DNA from: Thermoplasmata archaeon
GTDB taxonomy: Archaea; Thermoplasmatota; Thermoplasmata; Sysuiplasmatales; Sysuiplasmataceae
Assembly (NCBI GenBank): GCA_021817225.1
Contig: JAKAVR010000007.1
Span: 1 to 49,260 of the forward strand
Direction of reading: 5' to 3'
Length of the DNA: 49,260 nt
Shown here: positions 1 through 6,795 of the stretch, piece after piece
How positions within the stretch are numbered: the stretch's first letter is position 1
How the letters are laid out: every line of letters begins with the position of its first letter
Program-made: the position numbers and the translations under genes
The notes under the pieces: generated by a model
Database searches by the model: none
What the model saw: only the letters and a program-made list of their open reading frames with translations
Told to the model about the DNA's origin: nothing

Positions 1-68
1 TTCATCTCCATGTATGCGGACGGGCGGCTGTCGTCCGTGTCTGATTTGTTCTTTTTCCTCGCTGCCAT
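1..68 (-). CDS. Partial hypothetical protein, N-terminus only
   Basis: An ATG at 68-66 on the minus strand opens a frame that runs off the left edge. The visible start reads MAARKKNKSDTDDSRPSAY, a lysine-rich, charged beginning. A TATA-like box (TTTATAT, about 92-98 on the minus strand) lies some 26 nt upstream of the ATG, the spacing expected for a leaderless archaeal gene, which is the main support for the call. Function cannot be judged from 22 residues. Confidence 0.5.
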   Translation of the reverse strand, partial: MAARKKNKSDTDDSRPSAYMEM

Positions 69-213
69 GCAAAGGGTATAACATTAACTAGATATAAATG
101 TAGCGGTATCAATACAAAGAGCTATAGAACCCATTACAGGCACGATCGACGGCTCAAAGGCAATCTGATACCCCTGCAATCGACTTCAGGCACCGGGTCG
201 TGGAGAAGGGCGC

Positions 214-360
214 TCAGGGACCGTTCTCTGCCGCAGGCGTGTCCTTATTCCTCCAGTCCTCGAGCCAGTGGACGCACCTGGGACAGCGCTTCGGCTTCCT
301 TGTGCTGAGTCTCGGTGTCCATTCGTAGCCGCAGTGCGTGCATTGCATTGTTCTGTTCAT
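214..360 (-). CDS. Small zinc-ribbon protein
   Basis: About 48 residues with two CxxC knuckles (CTHCGYEW and later CPRC) separated by a basic stretch, a rubredoxin-like zinc ribbon. Small proteins of this layout are common in archaea and often sit on plasmids and integrated elements; they are thought to bind DNA or act in protein complexes, but no specific function can be given. The start is uncertain: ATGs at 378, 360 and 348 are in frame, and the TATA-like box near 394-405 would favour 378 or 360. It diverges from the ribbon-helix-helix gene at 425 and shares its AT-rich promoter region. Confidence 0.6.
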   Translation of the reverse strand: MNRTMQCTHCGYEWTPRLSTRKPKRCPRCVHWLEDWRNKDTPAAENGP

Positions 361-393
361 CGACAACACTATCGACATCACTATTATTGACAG

Positions 394-406
394 CAATATA
401 TAAATA
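394..406. promoter_or_regulatory. Shared bidirectional TATA-like element
   Basis: The AT-only run around ATATATAAATAT reads as a TATA box on both strands. Its centre is about 24 nt before the ATG at 425 on the plus strand and about 22-40 nt before the candidate starts at 378 and 360 on the minus strand. It can therefore serve the divergent zinc-ribbon and ribbon-helix-helix genes, and the ribbon-helix-helix product is an obvious candidate regulator of it (inference). Confidence 0.5.
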
Positions 407-424
407 TTGATATAGCCAGACCGA

Positions 425-619
425 ATGTATCGATATCGCATGAGCAACGGCAACGGCTATCGTGAAAGAGGTTTCCATCAAGTCATGATCGACGGCCAGC
501 TCTACGAGCGTCTCAGGGTGCTCAAGAACGGCGACGTGGACAGCTTCGGCGATGTCATCAGGCGCTACCTTCCCGATGAGCGCATGCTTCTCAGATCACG
601 GGGGTTGAGCTTCAGATGA
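425..619 (+). CDS. Ribbon-helix-helix-like small protein
   Basis: 64 residues. The central part, VMIDGQLYERLRVLKN followed by SFGDVIRRYLP, resembles the strand-helix-helix of VapB/CopG-type regulators: a short hydrophobic strand, a helix containing LYERL, then an S-F-x-D-V-I-R-R-Y-L second helix. ATG 425 is placed as the start because it lies about 24 nt after the TATA-like run (leaderless); ATG 440 is an alternative. It heads a run of five closely packed genes and overlaps the next one by ATGA at 616-619. It is likely a transcriptional regulator of the element or an antitoxin-like protein; no toxin partner is recognised next to it. Confidence 0.6.
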   Translation: MYRYRMSNGNGYRERGFHQVMIDGQLYERLRVLKNGDVDSFGDVIRRYLPDERMLLRSRGLSFR

Positions 620-981
620 ATGAAACGGAAGTCCGGGGCGTCGGAGAGACGGAAGAGGAAGGAATCAGAACCGAAATAGCGACCGTCTACGTCAGCGAAG
701 TAGCATGCCTTCTCCACGCATACAAAGACGATGACGGCAGGGTTCATTTCAAGCCCGAATGCCCGACGAAGGCGGACGAGAAGCAGCTCAGGAGCATTCT
801 TACTGAGCTGTATCCCGAAGACGGCAATGTGGTCGTGGAGAAGGCGGAAATCACGCTGGAGGGTGTGAAATGTGAAGACGATGTTTGCAAGGCTCTTGGC
901 GAATTCGCAAAGGATGCGGCCGAGAGGCTCAGAAATGACCCTGAAAGCGAAAGAAAGGGGCGGTTCGGCAGGAATGAGTGA
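616..981 (+). CDS. Hypothetical acidic protein
   Basis: 121 residues, strongly acidic and rich in Glu and Lys, with three Cys (in VACLLHAY, PECPTK and KCEDDVC). I do not recognise a family. The start ATG overlaps the stop of the ribbon-helix-helix gene by 4 nt, so translation is probably coupled. The middle (SILTELYPEDGNVVVEKAEI) predicts alternating helix and strand and the C-terminal part is helical. It is followed with an 8-nt overlap by the next small gene. Coding status rests on the tight packing and the absence of a competing frame. Confidence 0.55.
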   Translation: MNETEVRGVGETEEEGIRTEIATVYVSEVACLLHAYKDDDGRVHFKPECPTKADEKQLRSILTELYPEDGNVVVEKAEITLEGVKCEDDVCKALGEFAKDAAERLRNDPESERKGRFGRNE

Positions 982-1150
982 GAACGAAACGGAGGTAAAA
1001 GGAATGAATGGAAATGCAACGGATGCAGACCCGAAGACTTGCCCGGTGAATGACAAGTGGCTGAGGAAGATGTACGAGATACTTCCGCCATACATCATTC
1101 GCAACAGCAAGCTTGCGGGATACCAGCACTGCTTTGAGAAGACAGAGTGA
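974..1150 (+). CDS. Hypothetical small protein
   Basis: 58 residues from ATG 974, which overlaps the preceding stop (979-981) by 8 nt; the frame is open further upstream but that part overlaps the previous gene out of frame. The N-terminus (MSENETEVKG) is similar in style to that of the previous gene (MNETEVRGVG), suggesting a duplicated leader or local duplication. The remainder, KWLRKMYEILPPYIIRNSK, predicts an amphipathic helix. No family recognised. Confidence 0.45.
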   Translation: MSENETEVKGMNGNATDADPKTCPVNDKWLRKMYEILPPYIIRNSKLAGYQHCFEKTE

Positions 1151-1650
1151 GCAACAGTGCCAAACCATTTACCCTTCATGGGGATTGCATTGAGGTGAAT
1201 GTTTTGCAGGACACGCAATCGGAGAAGAAAGATGGCGGAGACAGGGGAGGCCGTGAGGTGTGGTGGAAGGAATTCATCCCGAACGATAAGCCGAAGGGCA
1301 GGGACGGCAAGGAAGAAGCGCAGACTGCCATGCAGTGCTTCCTGGCAGGCGCGCAGATTGGCGACGATCTCGACAGCATCGCAGTCGCTGTCCACGAGTT
1401 CTACGAGAACGAGTTCAACCGTGTCGGCACGGCTGCCGAACAGTGGCTCAAGCTGCTTGTGAGCAGGGTCGACGGCCTCATAGACAACGCGAAGGCATGC
1501 GGCGCAGGCGAAAACATAGTGCACAGGTGGGAGGATTTCGTCGACTCTTACCGGAGCGGCGACTGGCAGGGGATGGAGAGCACGATAAACACCATGGGCA
1601 GGATCATGAACAGAGAGTTCACAGGAAAGGTGACCTTCAGTTACGGATAG
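1147..1650 (+). CDS. Hypothetical helical protein
   Basis: 167 residues starting at GTG 1147, which overlaps the preceding TGA by 3 nt, so it is probably translationally coupled. The N-terminal third is basic and low in structure; from about residue 55 onward the sequence is a series of amphipathic helices (AMQCFLAGAQIGDDLDSIAV, then FYENEFNRVGTAAEQWLKLL and others). I do not recognise the family. Its position in the packed run 425-2021 suggests a shared role with its neighbours. Confidence 0.5.
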   Translation: MSNSAKPFTLHGDCIEVNVLQDTQSEKKDGGDRGGREVWWKEFIPNDKPKGRDGKEEAQTAMQCFLAGAQIGDDLDSIAVAVHEFYENEFNRVGTAAEQWLKLLVSRVDGLIDNAKACGAGENIVHRWEDFVDSYRSGDWQGMESTINTMGRIMNREFTGKVTFSYG

Positions 1651-1658
1651 GTGCTCAA

Positions 1659-2021
1659 ATGGCGGAAGAGAGAGAGTTCTATGCAAGTGAGAGGCTCTCA
1701 TGCATGCTTGCAGGCATGTTCATCCAGGACAATCTCGGCGACATAGAGTCGATGCTCAGGGATGTGCAGGAGTGGCCGCTGGGTTCACAGTCCGAGCTCA
1801 ACCTCAGGCTTCCCATCGAAATGCGATTTGAAACGCTGGAATCTGCATTGAAGGCAAAGGAAGGCGTCTGCCAGATACCTGTCAGTCTGAAGGCGGAGAT
1901 TGGCAGGGCTGCGGAACTGTTTGGCAGCACCAACTACAGGGATGCAGAAGAGCTGCTGCAGACAATCCAGGGCAGCTACCAGCACCTTGCAGAGGACGGT
2001 CTGAGGAAAAACAGAGTGTGA
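1659..2021 (+). CDS. Hypothetical helical protein
   Basis: 120 residues from ATG 1659, eight nt after the preceding stop. The frame is open far upstream but that part is antisense to real coding logic, so the internal ATG is chosen. The product is helix-rich (MLAGMFIQDNLGDIESMLRD, AEIGRAAELFGSTNYRDAEE) and ends with a basic tail. It looks organised like the preceding protein, with small helical repeats, and the two could be distant paralogues. Its last 46 nt overlap the end of the convergent membrane-protein gene. Confidence 0.5.
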   Translation: MAEEREFYASERLSCMLAGMFIQDNLGDIESMLRDVQEWPLGSQSELNLRLPIEMRFETLESALKAKEGVCQIPVSLKAEIGRAAELFGSTNYRDAEELLQTIQGSYQHLAEDGLRKNRV

Positions 2022-2308
2022 AACAACTCAGCGAGTGGCTCATTTCCGCGAAGCTCTCTGGCGTAAGCAGTTGCCTGCATTGAACTTGTTTGCGTTCCCA
2101 TGCCTGATTGTCCGTGTGGCATGGGGAACATAGACGCTATCCATGGCAGCAGCGCGACGAACAGGACAGCTGCCATCACGCACATCATCTTCTTTCCCTT
2201 CGCCGATGATGCTCCAGACTCCTTCCTACGCAAGAGCGCCACGCCTATGATTACGGCAATAACTGTCAGGAGCAGGCCTGAGATGACAAGAACCACTCCA
2301 AACGACAT
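1976..2308 (-). CDS. Small two-TM membrane protein
   Basis: 110 residues from ATG 2308 (an in-frame TTG at 2362 would add 18). Two hydrophobic segments are clear: residues about 3-24 (VVLVISGLLLTVIAVIIGVA) and about 42-60 (CVMAAVLFVALLPWIASMF), separated by a short basic loop, consistent with a hairpin in the membrane. The C-terminal part is soluble with no recognisable motif. It converges on and overlaps the hypothetical gene ending at 2021. Small membrane proteins of this kind are typical cargo of archaeal integrated elements; no function is assigned. Confidence 0.5.
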   Translation of the reverse strand: MSFGVVLVISGLLLTVIAVIIGVALLRRKESGASSAKGKKMMCVMAAVLFVALLPWIASMFPMPHGQSGMGTQTSSMQATAYARELRGNEPLAELFHTLFFLRPSSARCW

Positions 2309-2381
2309 GCGCCACAGCACGAACTCATCCCTGTGCAGGTCAGGGCAAAGCACATATTTCAACTTCGTTATATCCTATTCC

Positions 2382-2564
2382 ATGGCCGATTATGTGCAGT
2401 GCCCCTTCTGCGACAGGCTTTTCAAAGAGCCGCAGGCACGAAGGCCGTCTGGAGAGACGCCGCTCGGGGAGCATGTGATGAGCGCTCATCACAAGGTCAG
2501 GGTCAGGAAGGGGAGCAACTACAGGTGGATGGATGAGGGCGAAGTGCGGAAGAGACTCGCATGA
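2382..2564 (+). CDS. Small C2H2-type zinc-finger protein
   Basis: 60 residues. The start reads MADYVQCPFCDRLF and is followed by EHVMSAHHKV, giving C-x2-C ... H-x4-H, a single classical zinc finger, then a basic tail. ATG 2382 is chosen because a TATA-like CATATTTC sits at 2352-2359, about 26 nt upstream (leaderless). Single C2H2 fingers are frequent in archaeal viruses and plasmids, where they act as DNA-binding regulators. It is adjacent to the integrase, tail to tail. Confidence 0.65.
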   Translation: MADYVQCPFCDRLFKEPQARRPSGETPLGEHVMSAHHKVRVRKGSNYRWMDEGEVRKRLA

Positions 2565-2580
2565 AAAAAGCGGGAAGGGT

Positions 2581-3936
2581 TCAAAAGGGTAGTTTCATGA
2601 CTGCATTGCCATCAGGCAGAGAGGCGACAAATTCGTAGCCCTGATTTATGAACTCTGCCACGCTTGAAACAGGCACGACCTTCTGCCTCGAGCCGTTTCC
2701 GTTCATCATGCCGGCGAGCTTCCTCCTCACCGCCTCCTGGACATCCTCGTTGCTCAGCGAGCTCATATCCATTCTTGCAAGTTCCTCTTTGCTGTAGCCT
2801 GCAAGCATCATGAGCTGCTCCTTGAGCGCATTCTTCAGCTTCTCCTCGCTCAGGACATCGGAAGTCTTCTTCCTTGTCTGAAGGAGGTCGGATGCCTTCT
2901 CGTACGCCTTCCGCATGTCATCGACGACGCTGTCGGGCAGCCTGTTCTTCCTGACGGTGTATTCACTCTCAATGTCGCCTACATGCCCCATCCAGAACTG
3001 CTGGTATGCATGGCTGACCATGCCCTTGCTCTCTGCGAGCATGAGGTTCGTGTCGAAGTATGAGCGCCAGACATACGGGCGCCAGGGAAGACCGACCGCC
3101 CTCATCGCGCGCCTGATGTCGTCACCTATCTTCACCGTCCTTATGAAAGGTGACATGTCCCTCGCATTGTGCGCCTTCATCAGTGAAGATGACTTCCTGA
3201 ACTGAAGCATGCTTGTCGCTACGATGCCTGTTTCAGGCGCGATCTTCTCGCCGTCCGCAATCCTGCGCTCGAGGTGCTGCCTGATTATTTCACAACCTTC
3301 CTCGCACATGAATGTGAAGTATCTGCGCCTCGACTTGCTCAGCTCATCCCTCACGGCGACGAGCGTCGGCATTCTCGCAAAAGAGACTTTGCCATCTTTG
3401 ATTTCAATTTCAGGCAGGTCCTTTATCCTCAGTCCGTCGAGACCGAGATAATCGCCAAGAACCTCCAGTCTCAATCCTGAGAAGGCAATGAGCGCAATTG
3501 CGGCCCTCGTTCTCAGGGAGGTGGTGTCCGAATAGAGCACTTTACCGAACTCCTCCTGTGTCGGTATGCGCTCGTTCTCAAGCGTCGGCCTCTTCCCCGG
3601 ATTTCTGACCTTTATCTTCCTTTCTATAGGCTTCCTGTTCCATGCGGCCCAGCTTCTCACCGCCTTCATGTACGACTCAATGTATCCTGGAGAATATTTC
3701 CCTGACTTCTCAATGCCGTCTATGAAGTCCTGCGCAACCTCTTCCATCCTCCTCTTTGACAGTTTGACAAACTGCTGCGGCGTCATGCCCACAGACGTGC
3801 AGAACCTTCCCAGGGAACGGAGGTAGACATCGGCGACAATGAGGCTGCCCTTCGAATTGTTGTCGTACCAGCGCGAAAGGTTGGGATCCTTCGTCAATTC
3901 CCTGTACTGCTCCTTTCGGTATTCCTTGAAAGACAT
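2581..3936 (-). CDS. Tyrosine-recombinase integrase, archaeal type
   Basis: 451 residues from ATG 3936; a TATA-like CTTATATTT about 26 nt upstream supports this leaderless start over an upstream in-frame ATG at 4008. The N-terminal half carries a SAM-like core-binding domain (PNLSRWYDNNSKGS onward). The catalytic domain shows the first Arg in AFSGLRLEVLGDYLG, a second Arg in PYVWRSYFDTN, the His in FWMGHVGDIESEY and the nucleophile Tyr in the same segment. The C-terminus (VSSVAEFINQGYEFVASLPDG) is a small domain often appended to archaeal element integrases. It catalyses site-specific integration or excision, usually at tRNA genes. No tRNA gene or att repeat is visible beside it here, so the target is unknown. 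The gene appears intact. Confidence 0.9.
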   Translation of the reverse strand: MSFKEYRKEQYRELTKDPNLSRWYDNNSKGSLIVADVYLRSLGRFCTSVGMTPQQFVKLSKRRMEEVAQDFIDGIEKSGKYSPGYIESYMKAVRSWAAWNRKPIERKIKVRNPGKRPTLENERIPTQEEFGKVLYSDTTSLRTRAAIALIAFSGLRLEVLGDYLGLDGLRIKDLPEIEIKDGKVSFARMPTLVAVRDELSKSRRRYFTFMCEEGCEIIRQHLERRIADGEKIAPETGIVATSMLQFRKSSSLMKAHNARDMSPFIRTVKIGDDIRRAMRAVGLPWRPYVWRSYFDTNLMLAESKGMVSHAYQQFWMGHVGDIESEYTVRKNRLPDSVVDDMRKAYEKASDLLQTRKKTSDVLSEEKLKNALKEQLMMLAGYSKEELARMDMSSLSNEDVQEAVRRKLAGMMNGNGSRQKVVPVSSVAEFINQGYEFVASLPDGNAVMKLPF

Positions 3937-4232
3937 GAAAAGATCATGTTTTCGCCAAAATATAAGCCTATCCACACCGTAAAACGGAACAAATCCGGAC
4001 GGACCCATTTCTTGGTCCCTGTTGCCCCTCTGTGGCTAATGCACTATACTGTTTATCTGCAAAAATTGGACCAGATTGCTCTTCCACGATGACCAGTGGC
4101 AATACACAAAGAGGCATCTATAGGGACAAATGAATATCAACAAAGTAAATCGTCTCACCATGGTATTGAAACCGAATTGTGTGTATTCTTGCGGCGGAGG
4201 CCTGAAGTCGTCTCCATATGGAAGACAGGAGG
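3937..4232. other. Intergenic stretch with no recognised gene
   Basis: Between the integrase start and the end of the methyltransferase pseudogene I see only the integrase promoter (TATA-like 3957-3966, minus strand). The open frames here are short, overlap the pseudogene in other frames and have no recognisable product. Confidence 0.5.
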
Positions 4233-4885
4233 TCACGACTTTACTTCGAACAAGATATGGTTGCCAGATTGCGTTCTCACGATCGGTGCCGGTGTTCTGC
4301 GGCAGCATTTGCTGTAATCGTCATATGCCCTGAATTCATTCAGCGGAGAGTTGAATTCATCGAAATAGACCAGACCCCGCTTCTTATGAATGGATTCATA
4401 TGTGTGAGGACGATCATAGCAGAAGGATAGAAATCGCGGTCTATGTTCAGAACCAGTCTGTTCCTCCTTTCGAATGTTCTTTGGAACGCCGGTAAGGTGT
4501 CCTGGAACAATCCCACCACAAATCCGCCCCTCATGTCGTTTATCTCAGGCTTGATGCCCTCTGTGCTGAACACGTATTTCCCGAATCTCTCTCATTCCTC
4601 AGGCAGTCCTGTGAAAGCGTCAAAGCCATAAAACCTGCTTTCGTGGCACCTGTTCAGCTATAGCCAGAAGCGGAATGTGCCGCCGCCAACTCCAAATTCG
4701 AGATAATCCACCGGTTGTCCTTTGGATATCTGGGAATTGTCATATTCGAAAATTCTGTGCTTGCTGTCCGCCAACGGTGTCCGGTTCATTCTTTGCCATA
4801 GGACACGTTTTGCACTGTAGCTTAAGCTGTCAACTGTGCCGAAGCAAAATTGAAGACTCCTGGCCAGAAGTCCTTCGATATTCAT
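4233..4885 (-). pseudogene. TylF/MycF-like class I methyltransferase pseudogene
   Basis: The minus strand encodes, in one frame, the SAM-binding strand YLEFGVGGGTFRFW, then FYGFDAFTGLPEE, then FVVGLFQDTLPAF and LVLNIDRDFYPSA, the ordered signatures of TylF-like methyltransferases. The frame is broken by TAG at 4660-4658 and by TGA at 4594-4592; the TGA falls exactly where the family has Trp in GLPExW. Around 4375-4395 the frame shifts by one base and the end of the domain continues as LVYFDEFNSPLNEFRAY to a stop at 4233. The start is a guess (ATG 4885); the frame is open upstream to 5146. A family member would methylate a sugar or polyketide hydroxyl. It is certainly inactivated unless the stops are read through. 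Confidence 0.8.
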
Positions 4886-5247
4886 GGCCCTGGTAATGTC
4901 CTCAAAACAGATGTAATGTGATGCAGACTGTATTTCTAACCTGTCGTGGGCTTCCTGCTGTTCCTCAGCCTTGGAGACACCGGCGCTGCACTTAATCCAA
5001 TTTGGAAGCGGGCCACTGCAAGCGACGGACTCACCCGCATTCATCGATTCTCGCAGGATGGTGCAATTTCCGCAGCGTCGGTGATGATAAGTCACACTGT
5101 AAAGCATTCCATGCTCACCGGGCGGGGTTCCCTGATTTTCCAGCACAAGAGTCCGGGAGTCGGCTATCAGGTATTCCCAAGTTTTCCATTATGTAATCCT
5201 GTTTCTGAGATGCAGCCGGGCGAAAAGGCACTCGAACTGGCCTCAAT

Positions 5248-5601
5248 TCAATATCCGGTGTATTCCCGCAGTGGCCTGATGGCTCCCACAATCAGACCAA
5301 GCACTGCAGACAGAAGCAGAGAAAAATCAAGATGCAGGTAGTACACAATAAGGAAAATTGTCAAAACAAACGCAAGCCCTTTAACAAGCATTCTTTCCGT
5401 GTCGTCCTTCAGGCTGTTGAGGGGCAGAACAAGGAAGATCAGGGCGTAAATGAAGTAAGCCAATGTAATAGACAAACCGGAAAGACGGGCCAGAACAATC
5501 ATGCCCGTTGTGTAGGCCAGTAAAACCATGATGCCGGCAATGGCTGAAAAACTGACAGCGTCAATGGCCGATTTCCTGCCAGTTGTTACTTCTTCAAACA
5601 T
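5248..5601 (-). CDS. Four-TM membrane protein
   Basis: 117 residues, nearly all hydrophobic, with about four membrane segments (SAIAGIMVLLAYTTGMIVLA, LAYFIYALIFLVLPL, LAFVLTIFLIVYYLHL and LLLSAVLGLIVGAI). A TATA-like GGATATATCA lies about 29 nt upstream of ATG 5601, supporting a real short-leader gene. No family is recognised and no catalytic residues stand out. It diverges from the acetyltransferase at 5757. Confidence 0.55.
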   Translation of the reverse strand: MFEEVTTGRKSAIDAVSFSAIAGIMVLLAYTTGMIVLARLSGLSITLAYFIYALIFLVLPLNSLKDDTERMLVKGLAFVLTIFLIVYYLHLDFSLLLSAVLGLIVGAIRPLREYTGY

Positions 5602-5723
5602 TGTTCTTCCTCATTTCGGGGTTCTGATATATCCAACTTCCTTTGTGAAATGCGCTCTCCGCATGTGTGCCTGCAAGCAAATTCATCCTGTCCCCGGTGC
5701 GGAACGTTGTATCGTGAGGAACG

Positions 5724-5733
5724 GTTTATAGCC
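5724..5733 (+). promoter_or_regulatory. TATA-like box for the GNAT gene
   Basis: GTTTATAGCC with its centre about 28 nt before ATG 5757, consistent with a leaderless transcript. Confidence 0.5.
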
Positions 5734-5756
5734 GCCCGGCTCTTAACGGCGCCCGA

Positions 5757-6224
5757 ATGGAAGAATTCACCATTTCTCCCGGGAACGTCCATGATCTTGA
5801 AATCCTCACAAGACACAGAATGCTGATGTGGGCCGAAATTTACCCTGAACTCGCAGATAGCATTGCTGCTTCCGAAGAGACCACGCGCGACTGGATAAAG
5901 GTCAAGCTGTTGCAGGGCAGCATGATCCCTTTCATGGCAAGGACGGCGGATGGAAAAGTCGCAGGGAGTGGATGCATACTGATAAAAGAGGATCAGCCCA
6001 GGCCGACGGACAAGTCAGTTTACACACCGTATCTGATGTCCATGTACACTGAGAGAGAATGCAGAAAGAAGGGCGTTGCAACAGGAATCGTCGCTGCCTC
6101 AATCAAATGGTGCAGGGAGAATGGCTACGGCAGTATCACCCTTCATGCATCGAAGGAAGGCAGGGGCATCTACGAGGGATTCGGCTTCAATCCAACGAAT
6201 GAGATGAGGCTTTCAATCCGGTGA
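5757..6224 (+). CDS. GNAT-family N-acetyltransferase
   Basis: 155 residues. Shows the GNAT fold order: N-terminal strand and helix (ISPGNVHDLEILTRHRMLM), the central strand pair (GKVAGSGCILI), the acetyl-CoA pyrophosphate loop RKKGVATGIV (R/Q-x-x-G-x-A) at about residues 101-110, and the C-terminal IYEGFGFNPTNEMRLSI, the usual strand after the Y-x-x-x-G-F motif. It transfers an acetyl group from acetyl-CoA to an amine; the substrate cannot be inferred from sequence. It appears to be monocistronic with its own leaderless promoter. Confidence 0.85.
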   Translation: MEEFTISPGNVHDLEILTRHRMLMWAEIYPELADSIAASEETTRDWIKVKLLQGSMIPFMARTADGKVAGSGCILIKEDQPRPTDKSVYTPYLMSMYTERECRKKGVATGIVAASIKWCRENGYGSITLHASKEGRGIYEGFGFNPTNEMRLSIR

Positions 6225-6323
6225 AAGGAAATGGCCTGCCTGCATTCAAAGTGAATTATCAGGGCCACAACTGCTGCTAAAATGCAAAACCTGTGGGAGA
6301 CATCTGAAGCAAGTTTTAGTGCC

Positions 6324-6794
6324 TTAAATGGTAAGTCTTTCCTGCAGATTTGCAACTATTTGGCCAATGAGCTCCCGCGACGTCATCTCGACGGCATCCT
6401 GCCCGAAAATCCTCAGCAGGAGTCCCGAATCCACCAGAGCATTCCACGATATTTCAGTCCCTCCGTCCCCTTCCCTGAATCGAATTGATACAGAAATGGC
6501 CAGGGCGCTGCCAAGCGTCCTTCCCTTCCCCTTTATCTCCACCCCATTGTCATTCAATTCAACATACTGGAATTTCATCGTCGCAGTGGCCGTGGAAATG
6601 TGCATGCTCCCGATTCCTTTTCCAATTTTCTCGAGGTCGAGTTTGAATCTCACCGATGTTACTCCGTTTTCAACCGAAAATGCCTCGACGCCAGGCAGCA
6701 CTGTCACGAGGGATTGAGGGGTTGTGACCAGCTCCCTGACCATCTCGCATGTTGCTGCAGTGACAAATTCGCCATTCAGCTCAAGCGGATTCAC
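6324..6794 (-). CDS. CoxG-like SRPBCC protein
   Basis: 156 residues of the START/SRPBCC superfamily, close to carbon monoxide dehydrogenase subunit G (CoxG): MNPLELNGEFVT, LVTVLPGVEAFSVENG, then the antiparallel strands ending GGTEISWNALVDSGLLLRIFG and a C-terminal helix. CoxG proteins are linked to maturation or membrane recruitment of molybdenum CO dehydrogenase-like enzymes, but many homologues act elsewhere. Here no molybdenum hydroxylase genes are adjacent. It starts one base after the stop of the glycerol-3-phosphate dehydrogenase gene, so the two are co-transcribed. Function in this context is unknown. Confidence 0.75.
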   Translation of the reverse strand: MNPLELNGEFVTAATCEMVRELVTTPQSLVTVLPGVEAFSVENGVTSVRFKLDLEKIGKGIGSMHISTATATMKFQYVELNDNGVEIKGKGRTLGSALAISVSIRFREGDGGTEISWNALVDSGLLLRIFGQDAVEMTSRELIGQIVANLQERLTI

Positions 6795-6795
6795 T

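Noticed and set aside
565-1701. Long minus-strand open frame of 378 codons
   Set aside because: It is antisense to four tightly packed plus-strand genes, has no recognisable domain, and is the kind of shadow frame expected in GC-rich coding DNA.
4060-4090. A TTGGACCAGATTGC stretch upstream of the integrase as a possible att site related to tRNA-Ala
   Set aside because: Its reverse complement resembles the GGTCCA core only over about 7 nt; too short to link this integrase with the tRNA-Ala array.
4036-4308. Open frames between the integrase and the pseudogene
   Set aside because: They overlap the decayed methyltransferase in other frames and their products resemble nothing.
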